DNA of 64,000 nt, from NCBI GenBank assembly GCA_933228895.1, contig OW121848.1:131582615-131646614 (forward strand), given 5' to 3'. Source of the DNA: Platycnemis pennipes. Lineage: Eukaryota > Arthropoda > Insecta > Odonata > Platycnemididae. This document shows positions 1 to 9,588 of the stretch, one piece after another. How positions within the stretch are numbered: the first letter of the stretch is position 1; the number at the start of each line of letters is the position of its first letter. Both the position numbers and the translations under genes were made by a program. The notes below the pieces were generated by a model. The model saw only the letters and a list, made by a program, of their open reading frames with translations. It ran no database searches and was not told the origin of the DNA.

Positions 1-613
1 ATCTGAAGATCTCAAAATGACAGTAGCGTTTCCCTTATCTGCGGGTAAAATTTTAATCGCCTTGTTGTCACGCAGGGCTCGAAGTGCGGACCTCTCTTCC
101 CTTGAAATATTCGATTTTGGGACCACGGACTTCTTCAGAATCATGGAAACTTCGTCCCTTGCCTCCTCCGCCAAATCTCTTGAGAGCTTCCGAATCGCCT
201 GTTCCACTCCACCAATAAATTCCACGTACGGAATGGATCTAGGTGTTGGCGTAAAATTCAGTCCCTTTGAAAGGACGGATAAGGTAGGTTGGTCAAACTT
301 CTCACATGTCAGGTTGATCACTAACCGTTTGCGGTCCAAGGGAGCGACAGAAGATTTAGAAGAAGGGAGCCGTTCATACTTGCACTTCTGTCTTTCTGTT
401 TCACTCCTCAAAAGGACTTCACCCATGGCTGAAGTAATGATGTCAATGTAATTCCAATCCAACGGTGAGAGTAAGTTTGCAAGGCGAAGATGGAGGGATA
501 GCAAACTCCTGGCGTTGACATCAAGCAATCTTCTTTTGTCATGAATCCTCTCACGAATCAAAGCCATACTCGTCCGTCTTAGGATCCGGTTCACAGCTGG
601 TGATTTCACAGAT
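1..613 (-). pseudogene. Inverted internal PLE fragment
   Basis: This segment is the reverse complement of positions about 1767-2379 of the first complete unit; coordinates sum to 2380. On the minus strand it codes for the part between the N-terminal domain and RT motif 1, so it has no catalytic site and no endonuclease. The plus-strand open frame at 17-451 is only the antisense of that coding region. The inversion joins the direct copy at 612-614 through a shared ATG trinucleotide. It continues beyond the left edge of the window. Confidence 0.92.
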
Positions 614-1492
614 GGCAAACTTGGACACAGCGTTTACCGTAAACCGACGCATACGGATCTCTACCTGAACGGCCTCAGTCATCATCACCCCTCTCAACGC
701 AGCGCGGTCCTCTCCACACTAATACATCGCGCAAAGGCTATTTCCGACCAAGAAAATCTTCCTATGGAATTAGACCACCTCAGAAAAACCTTCCGACAGA
801 ATGGATATGGTGAGCGGCAAATTTCCTTGGCTCTCAAGAGGTCCTCTAACTTTTCAAGGGTTTCAGTTACAGAGAATGAACACACCAAACCGACAGCCAG
901 AGCCGTTTTGCCATATGTTTCTACGATATCTGGAAAAATTTCGAGGGTTTTGAAGAGGTTTAACATCGACACCATTCACAGACCATTGCCCAATTTAAGG
1001 GATCGTCTCGTGAGAGCGAAGGACCCAGTCGGCCTCATGACTCCGGGGGTCTATAAAATACCTTGTGAATGTGGCGAAGTCTATGTGGGAGAGACAGGTC
1101 GAACGATTTCCACTCGACTGAAGGAACATCGAAGACATTTTCGACTCGGACAGCCGGAGAAATCAGCGATAGTTGAACATAGCCTCAGTCTAGACCATCG
1201 CATTAAATGGGACGATACGAGGGTTATCTGGCGCTCGGACAAATTTTGGGATCGCTTGACAAAGGAAGCGATAGAAATAAAAATGGAGAGGAGGAACGTA
1301 AATCGGGATTCGGGCTATACCATCAGCAGCTCATGGAATAGAATCCTAAAGAGAATACAGGTTTACAGAGCGAGGCCAACGGTCAACGGCCAAAGTTCAA
1401 CGGTCAACGGTCCTCCAGCTCAACAATCGGGGCTCGACCAATCCCCCACCGCCAGCGTCCGTATAAAACCAACGGACGGTCTAGTTACGTGA
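614..1492 (+). pseudogene. PLE 3' partial copy: RT thumb and GIY-YIG endonuclease
   Basis: The sequence corresponds to residues 565-856 of the complete ORF, numbered from the opening of the frame at 1489 in the first complete unit; 614 aligns with 3181. It keeps the end of the RT (the SVYRKPTHTD segment) and the whole GIY-YIG domain, including GVYKIPCECG and YVGETGR. It lacks the RT palm with its catalytic aspartates, so it cannot act alone. An internal ATG at 764 opens a 242-codon frame. The stop at 1490-1492 lies only 14 bases before the ATG of the next unit. It is cut at its 5' end by the inversion junction. Confidence 0.9.
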
Positions 1493-1494
1493 CA

Positions 1495-1541
1495 TTTGCC
1501 TTGAGGATGGGTAACGAGTCGCTACCCGAAACGTCGGCAAC
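1495..1541 (+). ncRNA. Hammerhead-ribozyme-like fold at PLE junction 1
   Basis: Stem I is TTGCC (1496-1500) with GGCAA (1536-1540). The core TTGAGGA is at 1501-1507, stem II is GGGTA/TACCC (1509-1513 with 1523-1527), then GAAA (1528-1531), and a GTC triplet (1533-1535) sits just before the closing strand of stem I. Small hammerhead variants with almost no stem III are known from PLE repeats and act as dimers. The departure from the consensus is T instead of C at the first core position, plus one extra base before stem II. It overlaps the stop/start junction. Activity is inferred, not shown. Confidence 0.5.
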
Positions 1542-4059
1542 ATTACATTCACTCACCCGGTGTAGAGCCCGAGAAGAGTTCATCAATGCAATTCGCCGGG
1601 AAAGCGTGAAATCTTACTTCACAAACCTCTACGGGGAGGAAGTACACCACAGTATACGCAAGTTGGAAAGACTGCGAAAGGAGAAGGCAAGACTCCTCAG
1701 CTCTCTTGCCTTTCTTTTAAGATGTCGCGACGAGGATACTATCCCTACCTTTGCTCGAGTAAGGTCATCTGTGAAATCACCAGCTGTGAACCGGATCCTA
1801 AGACGGACGAGTATGGCTTTGATTCGTGAGAGGATTCATGACAAAAGAAGATTGCTTGATGTCAACGCCAGGAGTTTGCTATCCCTCCATCTTCGCCTTG
1901 CAAACTTACTCTCACCGTTGGATTGGAATTACATTGACATCATTACTTCAGCCATGGGTGAAGTCCTTTTGAGGAGTGAAACAGAAAGACAGAAGTGCAA
2001 GTATGAACGGCTCCCTTCTTCTAAATCTTCTGTCGCTCCCTTGGACCGCAAACGGTTAGTGATCAACCTGACATGTGAGAAGTTTGACCAACCTACCTTA
2101 TCCGTCCTTTCAAAGGGACTGAATTTTACGCCAACACCTAGATCCATTCCGTACGTGGAATTTATTGGTGGAGTGGAACAGGCGATTCGGAAGCTCTCAA
2201 GAGATTTGGCGGAGGAGGCAAGGGACGAAGTTTCCATGATTCTGAAGAAGTCCGTGGTCCCAAAATCGAATATTTCAAGGGAAGAGAGGTCCGCACTTCG
2301 AGCCCTGCGTGACAACAAGGCGATTAAAATTTTACCCGCAGATAAGGGAAACGCTACTGTCATTTTGAGATCTTCAGATTACCACCATAAGATCTGTGAA
2401 ATACTTAAGGATCGAGCGTACCGGAAGTTAAATTGTGATCCCACGGAGACTATAGCGAGGAAGACGGTTTCTTTGATTAAAAAGTCAGGCGTCCGGGAAG
2501 AAACGTTTAAGAATATCTACCCACAGGCACCAGCACCTCCTAGACTCTACGGGCTTCCGAAAATACACAAGGAAGGTGTTCCTTTACGACCCATTGTGAG
2601 TGCCATCGGATCTCCTACTTACAGCCTAGCCAAATACCTTACAGGAATTTTGTCACCTTATGTGGGTGTCTGTGAACACCATATTAAGAACTCTTCTGAA
2701 TTCGTGGGTATTTTGACTAACCTTCGGGTGGAACCAACAGACATTTTGGTTAGTTTTGACGTTGTTTCCCTTTTTACCCGTGTTCCACTCTCCGATACCT
2801 TCAAGCTACTGGAAGAAAAATTTGACAGCGGAACGTTGAAGCTATTCCACCATACATTAACGTCCACATTCTTCAAGTATGACGGTGGATTCTATGAAAT
2901 GGCCGACGGAGTTGCGATGGGATCCCCTTTGTCACCGGCCATTGCGAATTTTTACATGCAGGATTTCGAGGAAAGAGCCCTTACTACTGCTCCGTTAAGA
3001 CCCAAGTGCTTTTACAGATACGTGGATGACACGTTCATCATATGGCCTCATGGACCGGACACTCTTGCATCGTTCTTGGAGCATATGAACAACCAGCATC
3101 CCAATATCCAATTTACAATGGAAACGGAGAAGAACAATATGATAGCCTTTCTCGATGTCCTTATCCACCGGAAGGAAAATGGCAAACTTGGACACAGCGT
3201 TTACCGTAAACCGACGCATACGGATCTCTACCTGAACGGCCTCAGTCATCATCACCCCTCTCAACGCAGCGCGGTCCTCTCCACACTAATACATCGCGCA
3301 AAGGCTATTTCCGACCAAGAAAATCTTCCTATGGAATTAGACCACCTCAGAAAAACCTTCCGACAGAATGGATATGGTGAGCGGCAAATTTCCTTGGCTC
3401 TCAAGAGGTCCTCTAACTTTTCAAGGGTTTCAGTTACAGAGAATGAACACACCAAACCGACAGCCAGAGCCGTTTTGCCATATGTTTCTACGATATCTGG
3501 AAAAATTTCGAGGGTTTTGAAGAGGTTTAACATCGACACCATTCACAGACCATTGCCCAATTTAAGGGATCGTCTCGTGAGAGCGAAGGACCCAGTCGGC
3601 CTCATGACTCCGGGGGTCTATAAAATACCTTGTGAATGTGGCGAAGTCTATGTGGGAGAGACAGGTCGAACGATTTCCACTCGACTGAAGGAACATCGAA
3701 GACATTTTCGACTCGGACAGCCGGAGAAATCAGCGATAGTTGAACATAGCCTCAGTCTAGACCATCGCATTAAATGGGACGATACGAGGGTTATCTGGCG
3801 CTCGGACAAATTTTGGGATCGCTTGACAAAGGAAGCGATAGAAATAAAAATGGAGAGGAGGAACGTAAATCGGGATTCGGGCTATACCATCAGCAGCTCA
3901 TGGAATAGAATCCTAAAGAGAATACAGGTTTACAGAGCGAGGCCAACGGTCAACGGCCAAAGTTCAACGGTCAACGGTCCTCCAGCTCAACAATCGGGGC
4001 TCGACCAATCCCCCACCGCCAGCGTCCGTATAAAACCAACGGACGGTCTAGTTACGTGA
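1507..4059 (+). CDS. PLE reverse transcriptase / GIY-YIG endonuclease, unit 1
   Basis: This is a single intact ORF of 850 codons from ATG 1507. The frame is open from 1489, and the residue numbers here count from 1489. The N-terminal region is basic and helical. RT motifs follow in order: LPADKGNATVIL near residue 280, LYGLPKIHK, SFDVVSLFTRVP with the first catalytic Asp at 424, GVAMGSPLSPAIANFYM, and YVDD at 511-514. A thumb follows, then a GIY-YIG nuclease starting at GVYKIPCECG (709), with YVGETGR, a conserved Arg in STRLKEH and a Glu in KEAIEI. The family copies its RNA at nicked DNA made by its own endonuclease. ATG 1507 lies inside a ribozyme-like fold, and the next in-frame ATG is at 1813, so the true start is uncertain. 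The length is normal for the family, and no stop or frameshift is seen. Confidence 0.93.
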   Translation: MGNESLPETSATLHSLTRCRAREEFINAIRRESVKSYFTNLYGEEVHHSIRKLERLRKEKARLLSSLAFLLRCRDEDTIPTFARVRSSVKSPAVNRILRRTSMALIRERIHDKRRLLDVNARSLLSLHLRLANLLSPLDWNYIDIITSAMGEVLLRSETERQKCKYERLPSSKSSVAPLDRKRLVINLTCEKFDQPTLSVLSKGLNFTPTPRSIPYVEFIGGVEQAIRKLSRDLAEEARDEVSMILKKSVVPKSNISREERSALRALRDNKAIKILPADKGNATVILRSSDYHHKICEILKDRAYRKLNCDPTETIARKTVSLIKKSGVREETFKNIYPQAPAPPRLYGLPKIHKEGVPLRPIVSAIGSPTYSLAKYLTGILSPYVGVCEHHIKNSSEFVGILTNLRVEPTDILVSFDVVSLFTRVPLSDTFKLLEEKFDSGTLKLFHHTLTSTFFKYDGGFYEMADGVAMGSPLSPAIANFYMQDFEERALTTAPLRPKCFYRYVDDTFIIWPHGPDTLASFLEHMNNQHPNIQFTMETEKNNMIAFLDVLIHRKENGKLGHSVYRKPTHTDLYLNGLSHHHPSQRSAVLSTLIHRAKAISDQENLPMELDHLRKTFRQNGYGERQISLALKRSSNFSRVSVTENEHTKPTARAVLPYVSTISGKISRVLKRFNIDTIHRPLPNLRDRLVRAKDPVGLMTPGVYKIPCECGEVYVGETGRTISTRLKEHRRHFRLGQPEKSAIVEHSLSLDHRIKWDDTRVIWRSDKFWDRLTKEAIEIKMERRNVNRDSGYTISSSWNRILKRIQVYRARPTVNGQSSTVNGPPAQQSGLDQSPTASVRIKPTDGLVT

Positions 4060-4061
4060 CA

Positions 4062-4108
4062 TTTGCCTTGAGGATGGGTAACGAGTCGCTACCCGAAACG
4101 TCGGCAAC
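4062..4108 (+). ncRNA. Hammerhead-ribozyme-like fold at PLE junction 2
   Basis: This is the same 47-base fold as at 1495, displaced by 2567 bp: TTGCC at 4063-4067, core TTGAGGA at 4068-4074, GAAA at 4095-4098, GTC at 4100-4102. Together with its neighbours it would cut a read-through transcript into unit-length RNA. Confidence 0.5.
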
Positions 4109-6626
4109 ATTACATTCACTCACCCGGTGTAGAGCCCGAGAAGAGTTCATCAATGCAATTCGCCGGGAAAGCGTGAAATCTTACTTCACAAACCTCTACG
4201 GGGAGGAAGTACACCACAGTATACGCAAGTTGGAAAGACTGCGAAAGGAGAAGGCAAGACTCCTCAGCTCTCTTGCCTTTCTTTTAAGATGTCGCGACGA
4301 GGATACTATCCCTACCTTTGCTCGAGTAAGGTCATCTGTGAAATCACCAGCTGTGAACCGGATCCTAAGACGGACGAGTATGGCTTTGATTCGTGAGAGG
4401 ATTCATGACAAAAGAAGATTGCTTGATGTCAACGCCAGGAGTTTGCTATCCCTCCATCTTCGCCTTGCAAACTTACTCTCACCGTTGGATTGGAATTACA
4501 TTGACATCATTACTTCAGCCATGGGTGAAGTCCTTTTGAGGAGTGAAACAGAAAGACAGAAGTGCAAGTATGAACGGCTCCCTTCTTCTAAATCTTCTGT
4601 CGCTCCCTTGGACCGCAAACGGTTAGTGATCAACCTGACATGTGAGAAGTTTGACCAACCTACCTTATCCGTCCTTTCAAAGGGACTGAATTTTACGCCA
4701 ACACCTAGATCCATTCCGTACGTGGAATTTATTGGTGGAGTGGAACAGGCGATTCGGAAGCTCTCAAGAGATTTGGCGGAGGAGGCAAGGGACGAAGTTT
4801 CCATGATTCTGAAGAAGTCCGTGGTCCCAAAATCGAATATTTCAAGGGAAGAGAGGTCCGCACTTCGAGCCCTGCGTGACAACAAGGCGATTAAAATTTT
4901 ACCCGCAGATAAGGGAAACGCTACTGTCATTTTGAGATCTTCAGATTACCACCATAAGATCTGTGAAATACTTAAGGATCGAGCGTACCGGAAGTTAAAT
5001 TGTGATCCCACGGAGACTATAGCGAGGAAGACGGTTTCTTTGATTAAAAAGTCAGGCGTCCGGGAAGAAACGTTTAAGAATATCTACCCACAGGCACCAG
5101 CACCTCCTAGACTCTACGGGCTTCCGAAAATACACAAGGAAGGTGTTCCTTTACGACCCATTGTGAGTGCCATCGGATCTCCTACTTACAGCCTAGCCAA
5201 ATACCTTACAGGAATTTTGTCACCTTATGTGGGTGTCTGTGAACACCATATTAAGAACTCTTCTGAATTCGTGGGTATTTTGACTAACCTTCGGGTGGAA
5301 CCAACAGACATTTTGGTTAGTTTTGACGTTGTTTCCCTTTTTACCCGTGTTCCACTCTCCGATACCTTCAAGCTACTGGAAGAAAAATTTGACAGCGGAA
5401 CGTTGAAGCTATTCCACCATACATTAACGTCCACATTCTTCAAGTATGACGGTGGATTCTATGAAATGGCCGACGGAGTTGCGATGGGATCCCCTTTGTC
5501 ACCGGCCATTGCGAATTTTTACATGCAGGATTTCGAGGAAAGAGCCCTTACTACTGCTCCGTTAAGACCCAAGTGCTTTTACAGATACGTGGATGACACG
5601 TTCATCATATGGCCTCATGGACCGGACACTCTTGCATCGTTCTTGGAGCATATGAACAACCAGCATCCCAATATCCAATTTACAATGGAAACGGAGAAGA
5701 ACAATATGATAGCCTTTCTCGATGTCCTTATCCACCGGAAGGAAAATGGCAAACTTGGACACAGCGTTTACCGTAAACCGACGCATACGGATCTCTACCT
5801 GAACGGCCTCAGTCATCATCACCCCTCTCAACGCAGCGCGGTCCTCTCCACACTAATACATCGCGCAAAGGCTATTTCCGACCAAGAAAATCTTCCTATG
5901 GAATTAGACCACCTCAGAAAAACCTTCCGACAGAATGGATATGGTGAGCGGCAAATTTCCTTGGCTCTCAAGAGGTCCTCTAACTTTTCAAGGGTTTCAG
6001 TTACAGAGAATGAACACACCAAACCGACAGCCAGAGCCGTTTTGCCATATGTTTCTACGATATCTGGAAAAATTTCGAGGGTTTTGAAGAGGTTTAACAT
6101 CGACACCATTCACAGACCATTGCCCAATTTAAGGGATCGTCTCGTGAGAGCGAAGGACCCAGTCGGCCTCATGACTCCGGGGGTCTATAAAATACCTTGT
6201 GAATGTGGCGAAGTCTATGTGGGAGAGACAGGTCGAACGATTTCCACTCGACTGAAGGAACATCGAAGACATTTTCGACTCGGACAGCCGGAGAAATCAG
6301 CGATAGTTGAACATAGCCTCAGTCTAGACCATCGCATTAAATGGGACGATACGAGGGTTATCTGGCGCTCGGACAAATTTTGGGATCGCTTGACAAAGGA
6401 AGCGATAGAAATAAAAATGGAGAGGAGGAACGTAAATCGGGATTCGGGCTATACCATCAGCAGCTCATGGAATAGAATCCTAAAGAGAATACAGGTTTAC
6501 AGAGCGAGGCCAACGGTCAACGGCCAAAGTTCAACGGTCAACGGTCCTCCAGCTCAACAATCGGGGCTCGACCAATCCCCCACCGCCAGCGTCCGTATAA
6601 AACCAACGGACGGTCTAGTTACGTGA
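4074..6626 (+). CDS. PLE reverse transcriptase / GIY-YIG endonuclease, unit 2
   Basis: This is a second intact copy exactly 2567 bp downstream, with a predicted protein identical to unit 1. All the RT motifs (SFDVVSLF, GVAMGSP, YVDD) and the GIY-YIG nuclease are present. The spacer from the stop of unit 1 (4057-4059) to this ATG is only 14 bases, so the array has almost no non-coding DNA between units. This resembles an array copied or recombined as whole monomers. If transcribed as one RNA, the junction folds could release unit-length pieces. Presence of two perfect copies next to degraded elements elsewhere in the window marks this as the youngest insertion here. Confidence 0.92.
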   Translation: MGNESLPETSATLHSLTRCRAREEFINAIRRESVKSYFTNLYGEEVHHSIRKLERLRKEKARLLSSLAFLLRCRDEDTIPTFARVRSSVKSPAVNRILRRTSMALIRERIHDKRRLLDVNARSLLSLHLRLANLLSPLDWNYIDIITSAMGEVLLRSETERQKCKYERLPSSKSSVAPLDRKRLVINLTCEKFDQPTLSVLSKGLNFTPTPRSIPYVEFIGGVEQAIRKLSRDLAEEARDEVSMILKKSVVPKSNISREERSALRALRDNKAIKILPADKGNATVILRSSDYHHKICEILKDRAYRKLNCDPTETIARKTVSLIKKSGVREETFKNIYPQAPAPPRLYGLPKIHKEGVPLRPIVSAIGSPTYSLAKYLTGILSPYVGVCEHHIKNSSEFVGILTNLRVEPTDILVSFDVVSLFTRVPLSDTFKLLEEKFDSGTLKLFHHTLTSTFFKYDGGFYEMADGVAMGSPLSPAIANFYMQDFEERALTTAPLRPKCFYRYVDDTFIIWPHGPDTLASFLEHMNNQHPNIQFTMETEKNNMIAFLDVLIHRKENGKLGHSVYRKPTHTDLYLNGLSHHHPSQRSAVLSTLIHRAKAISDQENLPMELDHLRKTFRQNGYGERQISLALKRSSNFSRVSVTENEHTKPTARAVLPYVSTISGKISRVLKRFNIDTIHRPLPNLRDRLVRAKDPVGLMTPGVYKIPCECGEVYVGETGRTISTRLKEHRRHFRLGQPEKSAIVEHSLSLDHRIKWDDTRVIWRSDKFWDRLTKEAIEIKMERRNVNRDSGYTISSSWNRILKRIQVYRARPTVNGQSSTVNGPPAQQSGLDQSPTASVRIKPTDGLVT

Positions 6627-6753
6627 CATTTGCCTTGAGGATGGGTAACGAGTCGCTACCCGAAACGTCGGCAACATTACATTCACTCACCCGGTGTAGA
6701 GCCCGAGAAGAGTTCATCAATGCAATTCGCCGGGAAAGCGTGAAATCTTACTT
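6627..6753 (+). pseudogene. PLE 5' start fragment (truncated unit)
   Basis: The first 127 bases of another unit follow unit 2: the junction fold, the ATG at 6641 and about 37 codons. Identity stops after GTGAAATCTTACTT at 6753, where the other units continue with CACAAACC. The frame then runs on into unrelated sequence to 6871, which is not meaningful coding. Confidence 0.88.
6629..6675 (+). ncRNA. Hammerhead-ribozyme-like fold at PLE junction 3
   Basis: This is the third identical copy of the junction fold, in the truncated last unit: core at 6635-6641 and GAAA at 6662-6665. Its retention means a transcript of unit 2 would have a fold at both ends. Confidence 0.48.
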
Positions 6754-7109
6754 GACATCATTATCTTCTGTGACAGCTTTTCAATGTTCCAAGTCTCCAA
6801 ACCATATAATCCAACTCTACACGGGACCGTTTTCACGTAATTTTCCTTATTGCCAAATCTATTTTATTTGAACTCAGATAGTGTTTTTCACCACGGATGC
6901 TTTCTTGCCTTAGGCTATTCTTTGATTGGATTGATATCCGTTAAACTTCTCCTGTCCCACCTCATACCGCTTCCCAGGAACGTAAAGGATTCCACTTGCT
7001 CTAAATCTAACTACCTAATTCAAAAACATAGATGGCAATTCATAGCGAGCATTTCCATTGCCTCACCGTATTTTATTTTCACTTGTTAAAGATGATTTTT
7101 TTTGTGGAG
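6754..7109. other. Unassigned flank of the PLE array
   Basis: No gene or repeat is recognised here. Short open frames occur on the plus strand but have no recognisable domain. This is the right-hand target flank of the PLE insertion. Confidence 0.5.
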
Positions 7110-7275
7110 TGGGACTAGAATCTTAGGTGCCCGAATTGCTGAGGTATAATTACGCCACCTGACCTAGCTAAAAATCCTAAGCCTAATCCTAAGAGAAACA
7201 CAAAACCCATGCCCGAGGCGGGATTCGAATCCTGGGATCATGCGGGTGGTTACCAATCTCACTGCCGAGTTCTAC
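7110..7275 (-). mobile_element. tRNA-derived SINE-like fragment
   Basis: Read on the minus strand, the segment begins with a tRNA-like head. It has a B box of the form GGATTCGAATCCCGC near 7222-7236 and a decayed A box (GATTGGTAACCACC) near 7246-7259. Next come a TTAGGATTAGGCTTAGG tract and a tail ending near a poly-T stretch. No cloverleaf could be completed, so a functional tRNA is unlikely. A related but more decayed tail may be at 20560-20640. Confidence 0.45.
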
Positions 7276-7403
7276 GTATTTTTTTACGAGTAGCTGTAGA
7301 TATTCATGGTGGATAATGGAATTTAGAGTTTTTTTTATGGAATAGATCAAGGCGAGCAGAAACCTGACGCTAGGATTAATCTAATTAATATTAAGGCAAG
7401 TAG

Positions 7404-7560
7404 CATTTACATCTACAAAATATCGTGCAAGCCACCCCAAGGGTGTGTGGTAGGGGGTGAACCATCAACAGTCATACAAAAATACAAGTCTGCGCGAGCC
7501 ATACCTACCAACAAATTAACTGTACAACTAAATTGTCTATCCCTACAAAGTTATGTTACA
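7404..7560 (-). mobile_element. CR1-like LINE 3' tail
   Basis: Antisense to the common LINE tail of this window: it starts with CATCTACA, then GCAAGCCACCCCAAGG and GTGTGTGGTAGGGGGTGA. The body beyond about 7470 matches neither the A nor the B subfamily closely, so this may be a third subfamily. Confidence 0.6.
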
Positions 7561-8529
7561 ATTATTATTATTAATTATTGATTAGTCTGGAATTTCTTTA
7601 AATACCTATATTAATTAATTTATATTTCCCTAAGTGCGTTTGTATTAGTAATGTTGCTCATGAACGTGCTAAAAAAATCACCACGCACTAATATTAACAT
7701 AAATATTTCTACCGGTACTTTTTCTAATTTCCCCTGGTATCTTCACTCTCATCTATTACTGTCTCTAATTTATTGTTAGTGCGGGAAAAATAATTTTTTT
7801 AACCCTCGGTCTTACTATTTATCTCTTCAATTTTATCTTCGTGGTCTAACCTGCCATAGTAAACTGGTTTTCAATAGGTATATTTGTAACACTATATACT
7901 TGGAACAAAGAGTCGATGATTTGAAGTCCCGTCCGAAAGGTACTGGACGGTCATTCTCCAAGTAGGGGGCATATATGTATCTGAAAAATCTCTGCCACCA
8001 CCTAGATTTTAACCAGAAGTCTCGAAGAGATATGAATCCGGGAATTAGCCACACCGATTGTATCCAGTATTTCCCGTGCATCGTTTTTTACACTTCCGAA
8101 GCGAAAACCACTCGTCACGCCCGTGTTCCTGTCCACTAGGAGAGAAACGCATCTTCTTTCCCCGGGGATAGAGTTGGCTTGAGTCTTTTTTTACAGAAAC
8201 AAATTGATGTCATGGAGGTCGCCGTTCGGCCACGCAACCCGTGTTCACCGGAAGGAATGGATTCAAAGATGGACCGGTTTCGAATATCGTTTGGGAGAAA
8301 GCCTCTCGAGCCGTCTTCGTCCTAGAATTGGGATTTGGAAGGACCACTGGACTTTCCTCTCCGTGGATCATTGACGGAGGACGATTTTCCCTGAGACACT
8401 TCGAAATGAATAGAATGATGAATCACCTACATTTTATCACTTCATTATTAGAAGAATTCTGTTTTTAGGTGCTTCCACTGCCCAAGGTTACATCTCATCG
8501 ACTGACATAAATTTGAAACTACAGGCAAA
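7561..8529. other. Low-information AT-rich DNA
   Basis: An ATT-rich run at 7561-7580 is followed by sequence with only short open frames (for example 7833-8081 minus and 8241-8468 plus). None shows a known domain or convincing coding bias. Confidence 0.5.
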
Positions 8530-8606
8530 CAAAACATCCGTGACCCAGGTAGGATGCGAACCGGCGGCTTTTGAGTTGCCTGACGCGTCACCAACCTATC
8601 TACCGA
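8530..8606 (-). mobile_element. tRNA-like sequence, probably a SINE head
   Basis: On the minus strand the segment has an A-box-like TAGGTTGGTGACGCGTC and a B-box-like GGTTCGCATCC, spaced as in a tRNA. The acceptor stem cannot be closed, so it is read as a decayed SINE head and not as a tRNA gene. Confidence 0.35.
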
Positions 8607-8701
8607 TTTCGATGTTTACTATTTGATTTTTTTTAAATTACCAGTTATTTGATTCACACATTCGGTTTAACATTCGTCTTGACCTCTTCTCCTCTTCTGC
8701 A

Positions 8702-8979
8702 TACATCTACATAATACCCTGCAAGCCACCATAAAGGTGTGCGGCAGGGGATGAATTCTCACCAGACCTACACTACATATAATGCATAAAAAATTAGTAA
8801 TAATACACTAGTTTAAATTTAATTTTGTTTTAAAGATGAAAATAGCAAAGCAAGCATGCAAAAACATGCTGTTAGTTGGGTGAGCTTAAAGTCCTTATAC
8901 CAACATGCAAATACCTATTATATCAATTGATACACTCGTATTGGATATATTTACCGTAATTCATATCCCTAATTGACCT
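8702..8979 (-). mobile_element. CR1-like LINE-A, 5'-truncated copy
   Basis: Read antisense, it begins ACATCTACATAATACCC and continues through the subfamily A 3' UTR (TGCATAAAAAATTAG, AAAACATGCTGTTAGTTGGG). It stops near the C-terminus of the RT ORF at about 8979. The 5' truncation is the normal outcome of target-primed reverse transcription. Confidence 0.82.
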
Positions 8980-9276
8980 AAACACTAGAGGTATATTCCA
9001 ATTTTGGCCTAACTAATCTTCACTCTGATATGAAGCTTTACGTGACGAGAACTAACCGTAGCTGGCTAAAGAAGGACATTTTTTGCCACAGAGGATTTTG
9101 GCATGTTAAATTGTGAAGGAGCCTTTATAAGAAGTTCCATCGTAAATTGAGGGTCATGCAATATTTTTATACTTTTGTTGCTTTTGGCCAAAATGCACTC
9201 AATAGTGTTTACCTCAGTAGAACCATATCTTTTGATTCTACTATTATTCTATAATTACTCTTCGTTTTTGTTTATA
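8980..9276. other. Unassigned DNA
   Basis: Nothing recognised between a LINE fragment and a SINE. Confidence 0.4.
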
Positions 9277-9588
9277 TGGGGGAGGCGACCGGGAACTGAA
9301 GTAATTTACGTCAGAGAGGATAATCGGTGGATTGCCGGGTAAAGGCAGGAGTTTTTTTTCTGGGGACGGAGGAAGGGTGGAAAGACATTAGCTTGCTCTT
9401 AACGAAAGGCGCCAAAGGGACCACGGGTTAACGTCCCATCCGACGGACGGAGTACTGGACTCGAAAGTCCACACCAGGGTAGTCAGTAGGGACAGGTAAA
9501 CCGATGAAAAATTCGCCGGCGCCGGGATGCGAAGCCGGGCCCTCGGGATGGGAGGCCAGTACTCTAGCCACCACACCAACCATTACAC
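9277..9588 (-). mobile_element. SINE-1, near full-length tRNA-derived copy
   Basis: Minus-strand copy of the commonest SINE here. Its head (GGTTGGTGTGGTGGCTAGAG) lies near 9562-9581 and the pol III B box near 9528-9540 is mutated. The body contains CCGTCCGTCGGATGGGACGT, CTTTCGTTAAGAGCA and a tail equivalent to CCACC...ATTACCC...GGTCGCCTCCC. Compared with the 50183 copy, the 3' third is shorter by small deletions. Confidence 0.85.

Larger units (their letters stand above)
1..6753 (+). mobile_element. Penelope-like element (PLE) tandem array
   Basis: The array has a strict 2567-bp period. It consists of an inverted internal fragment (1-613), a direct 3' partial copy (614-1492), two complete units whose ORFs end at 4059 and 6626, and a truncated 5' start of a further unit (6627-6753). 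The two complete units encode identical proteins. Tandem, partly inverted and truncated copies are typical of PLEs, and the encoded RT plus C-terminal GIY-YIG endonuclease is the family signature. Similarity to the unit stops at 6753, where sequence unrelated to the element begins. The left edge runs off the window, so the array may be longer. Near-identity implies a recent insertion, unequal exchange, or an assembly artefact. Confidence 0.93.

Noticed and set aside
1929..2363. Minus-strand open frame of 144 codons within PLE unit 1, repeated at 4496-4930 and as a plus frame at 17-451
   Set aside because: It is the antisense of the PLE coding region and is explained by codon bias of the RT ORF; the other minus frames in the array are the same kind of shadow.
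1..6753. Retrovirus or LTR retrotransposon
   Set aside because: There is no gag, protease, integrase or RNase H, and the direct repeats are whole coding units. RT plus GIY-YIG identifies a PLE.
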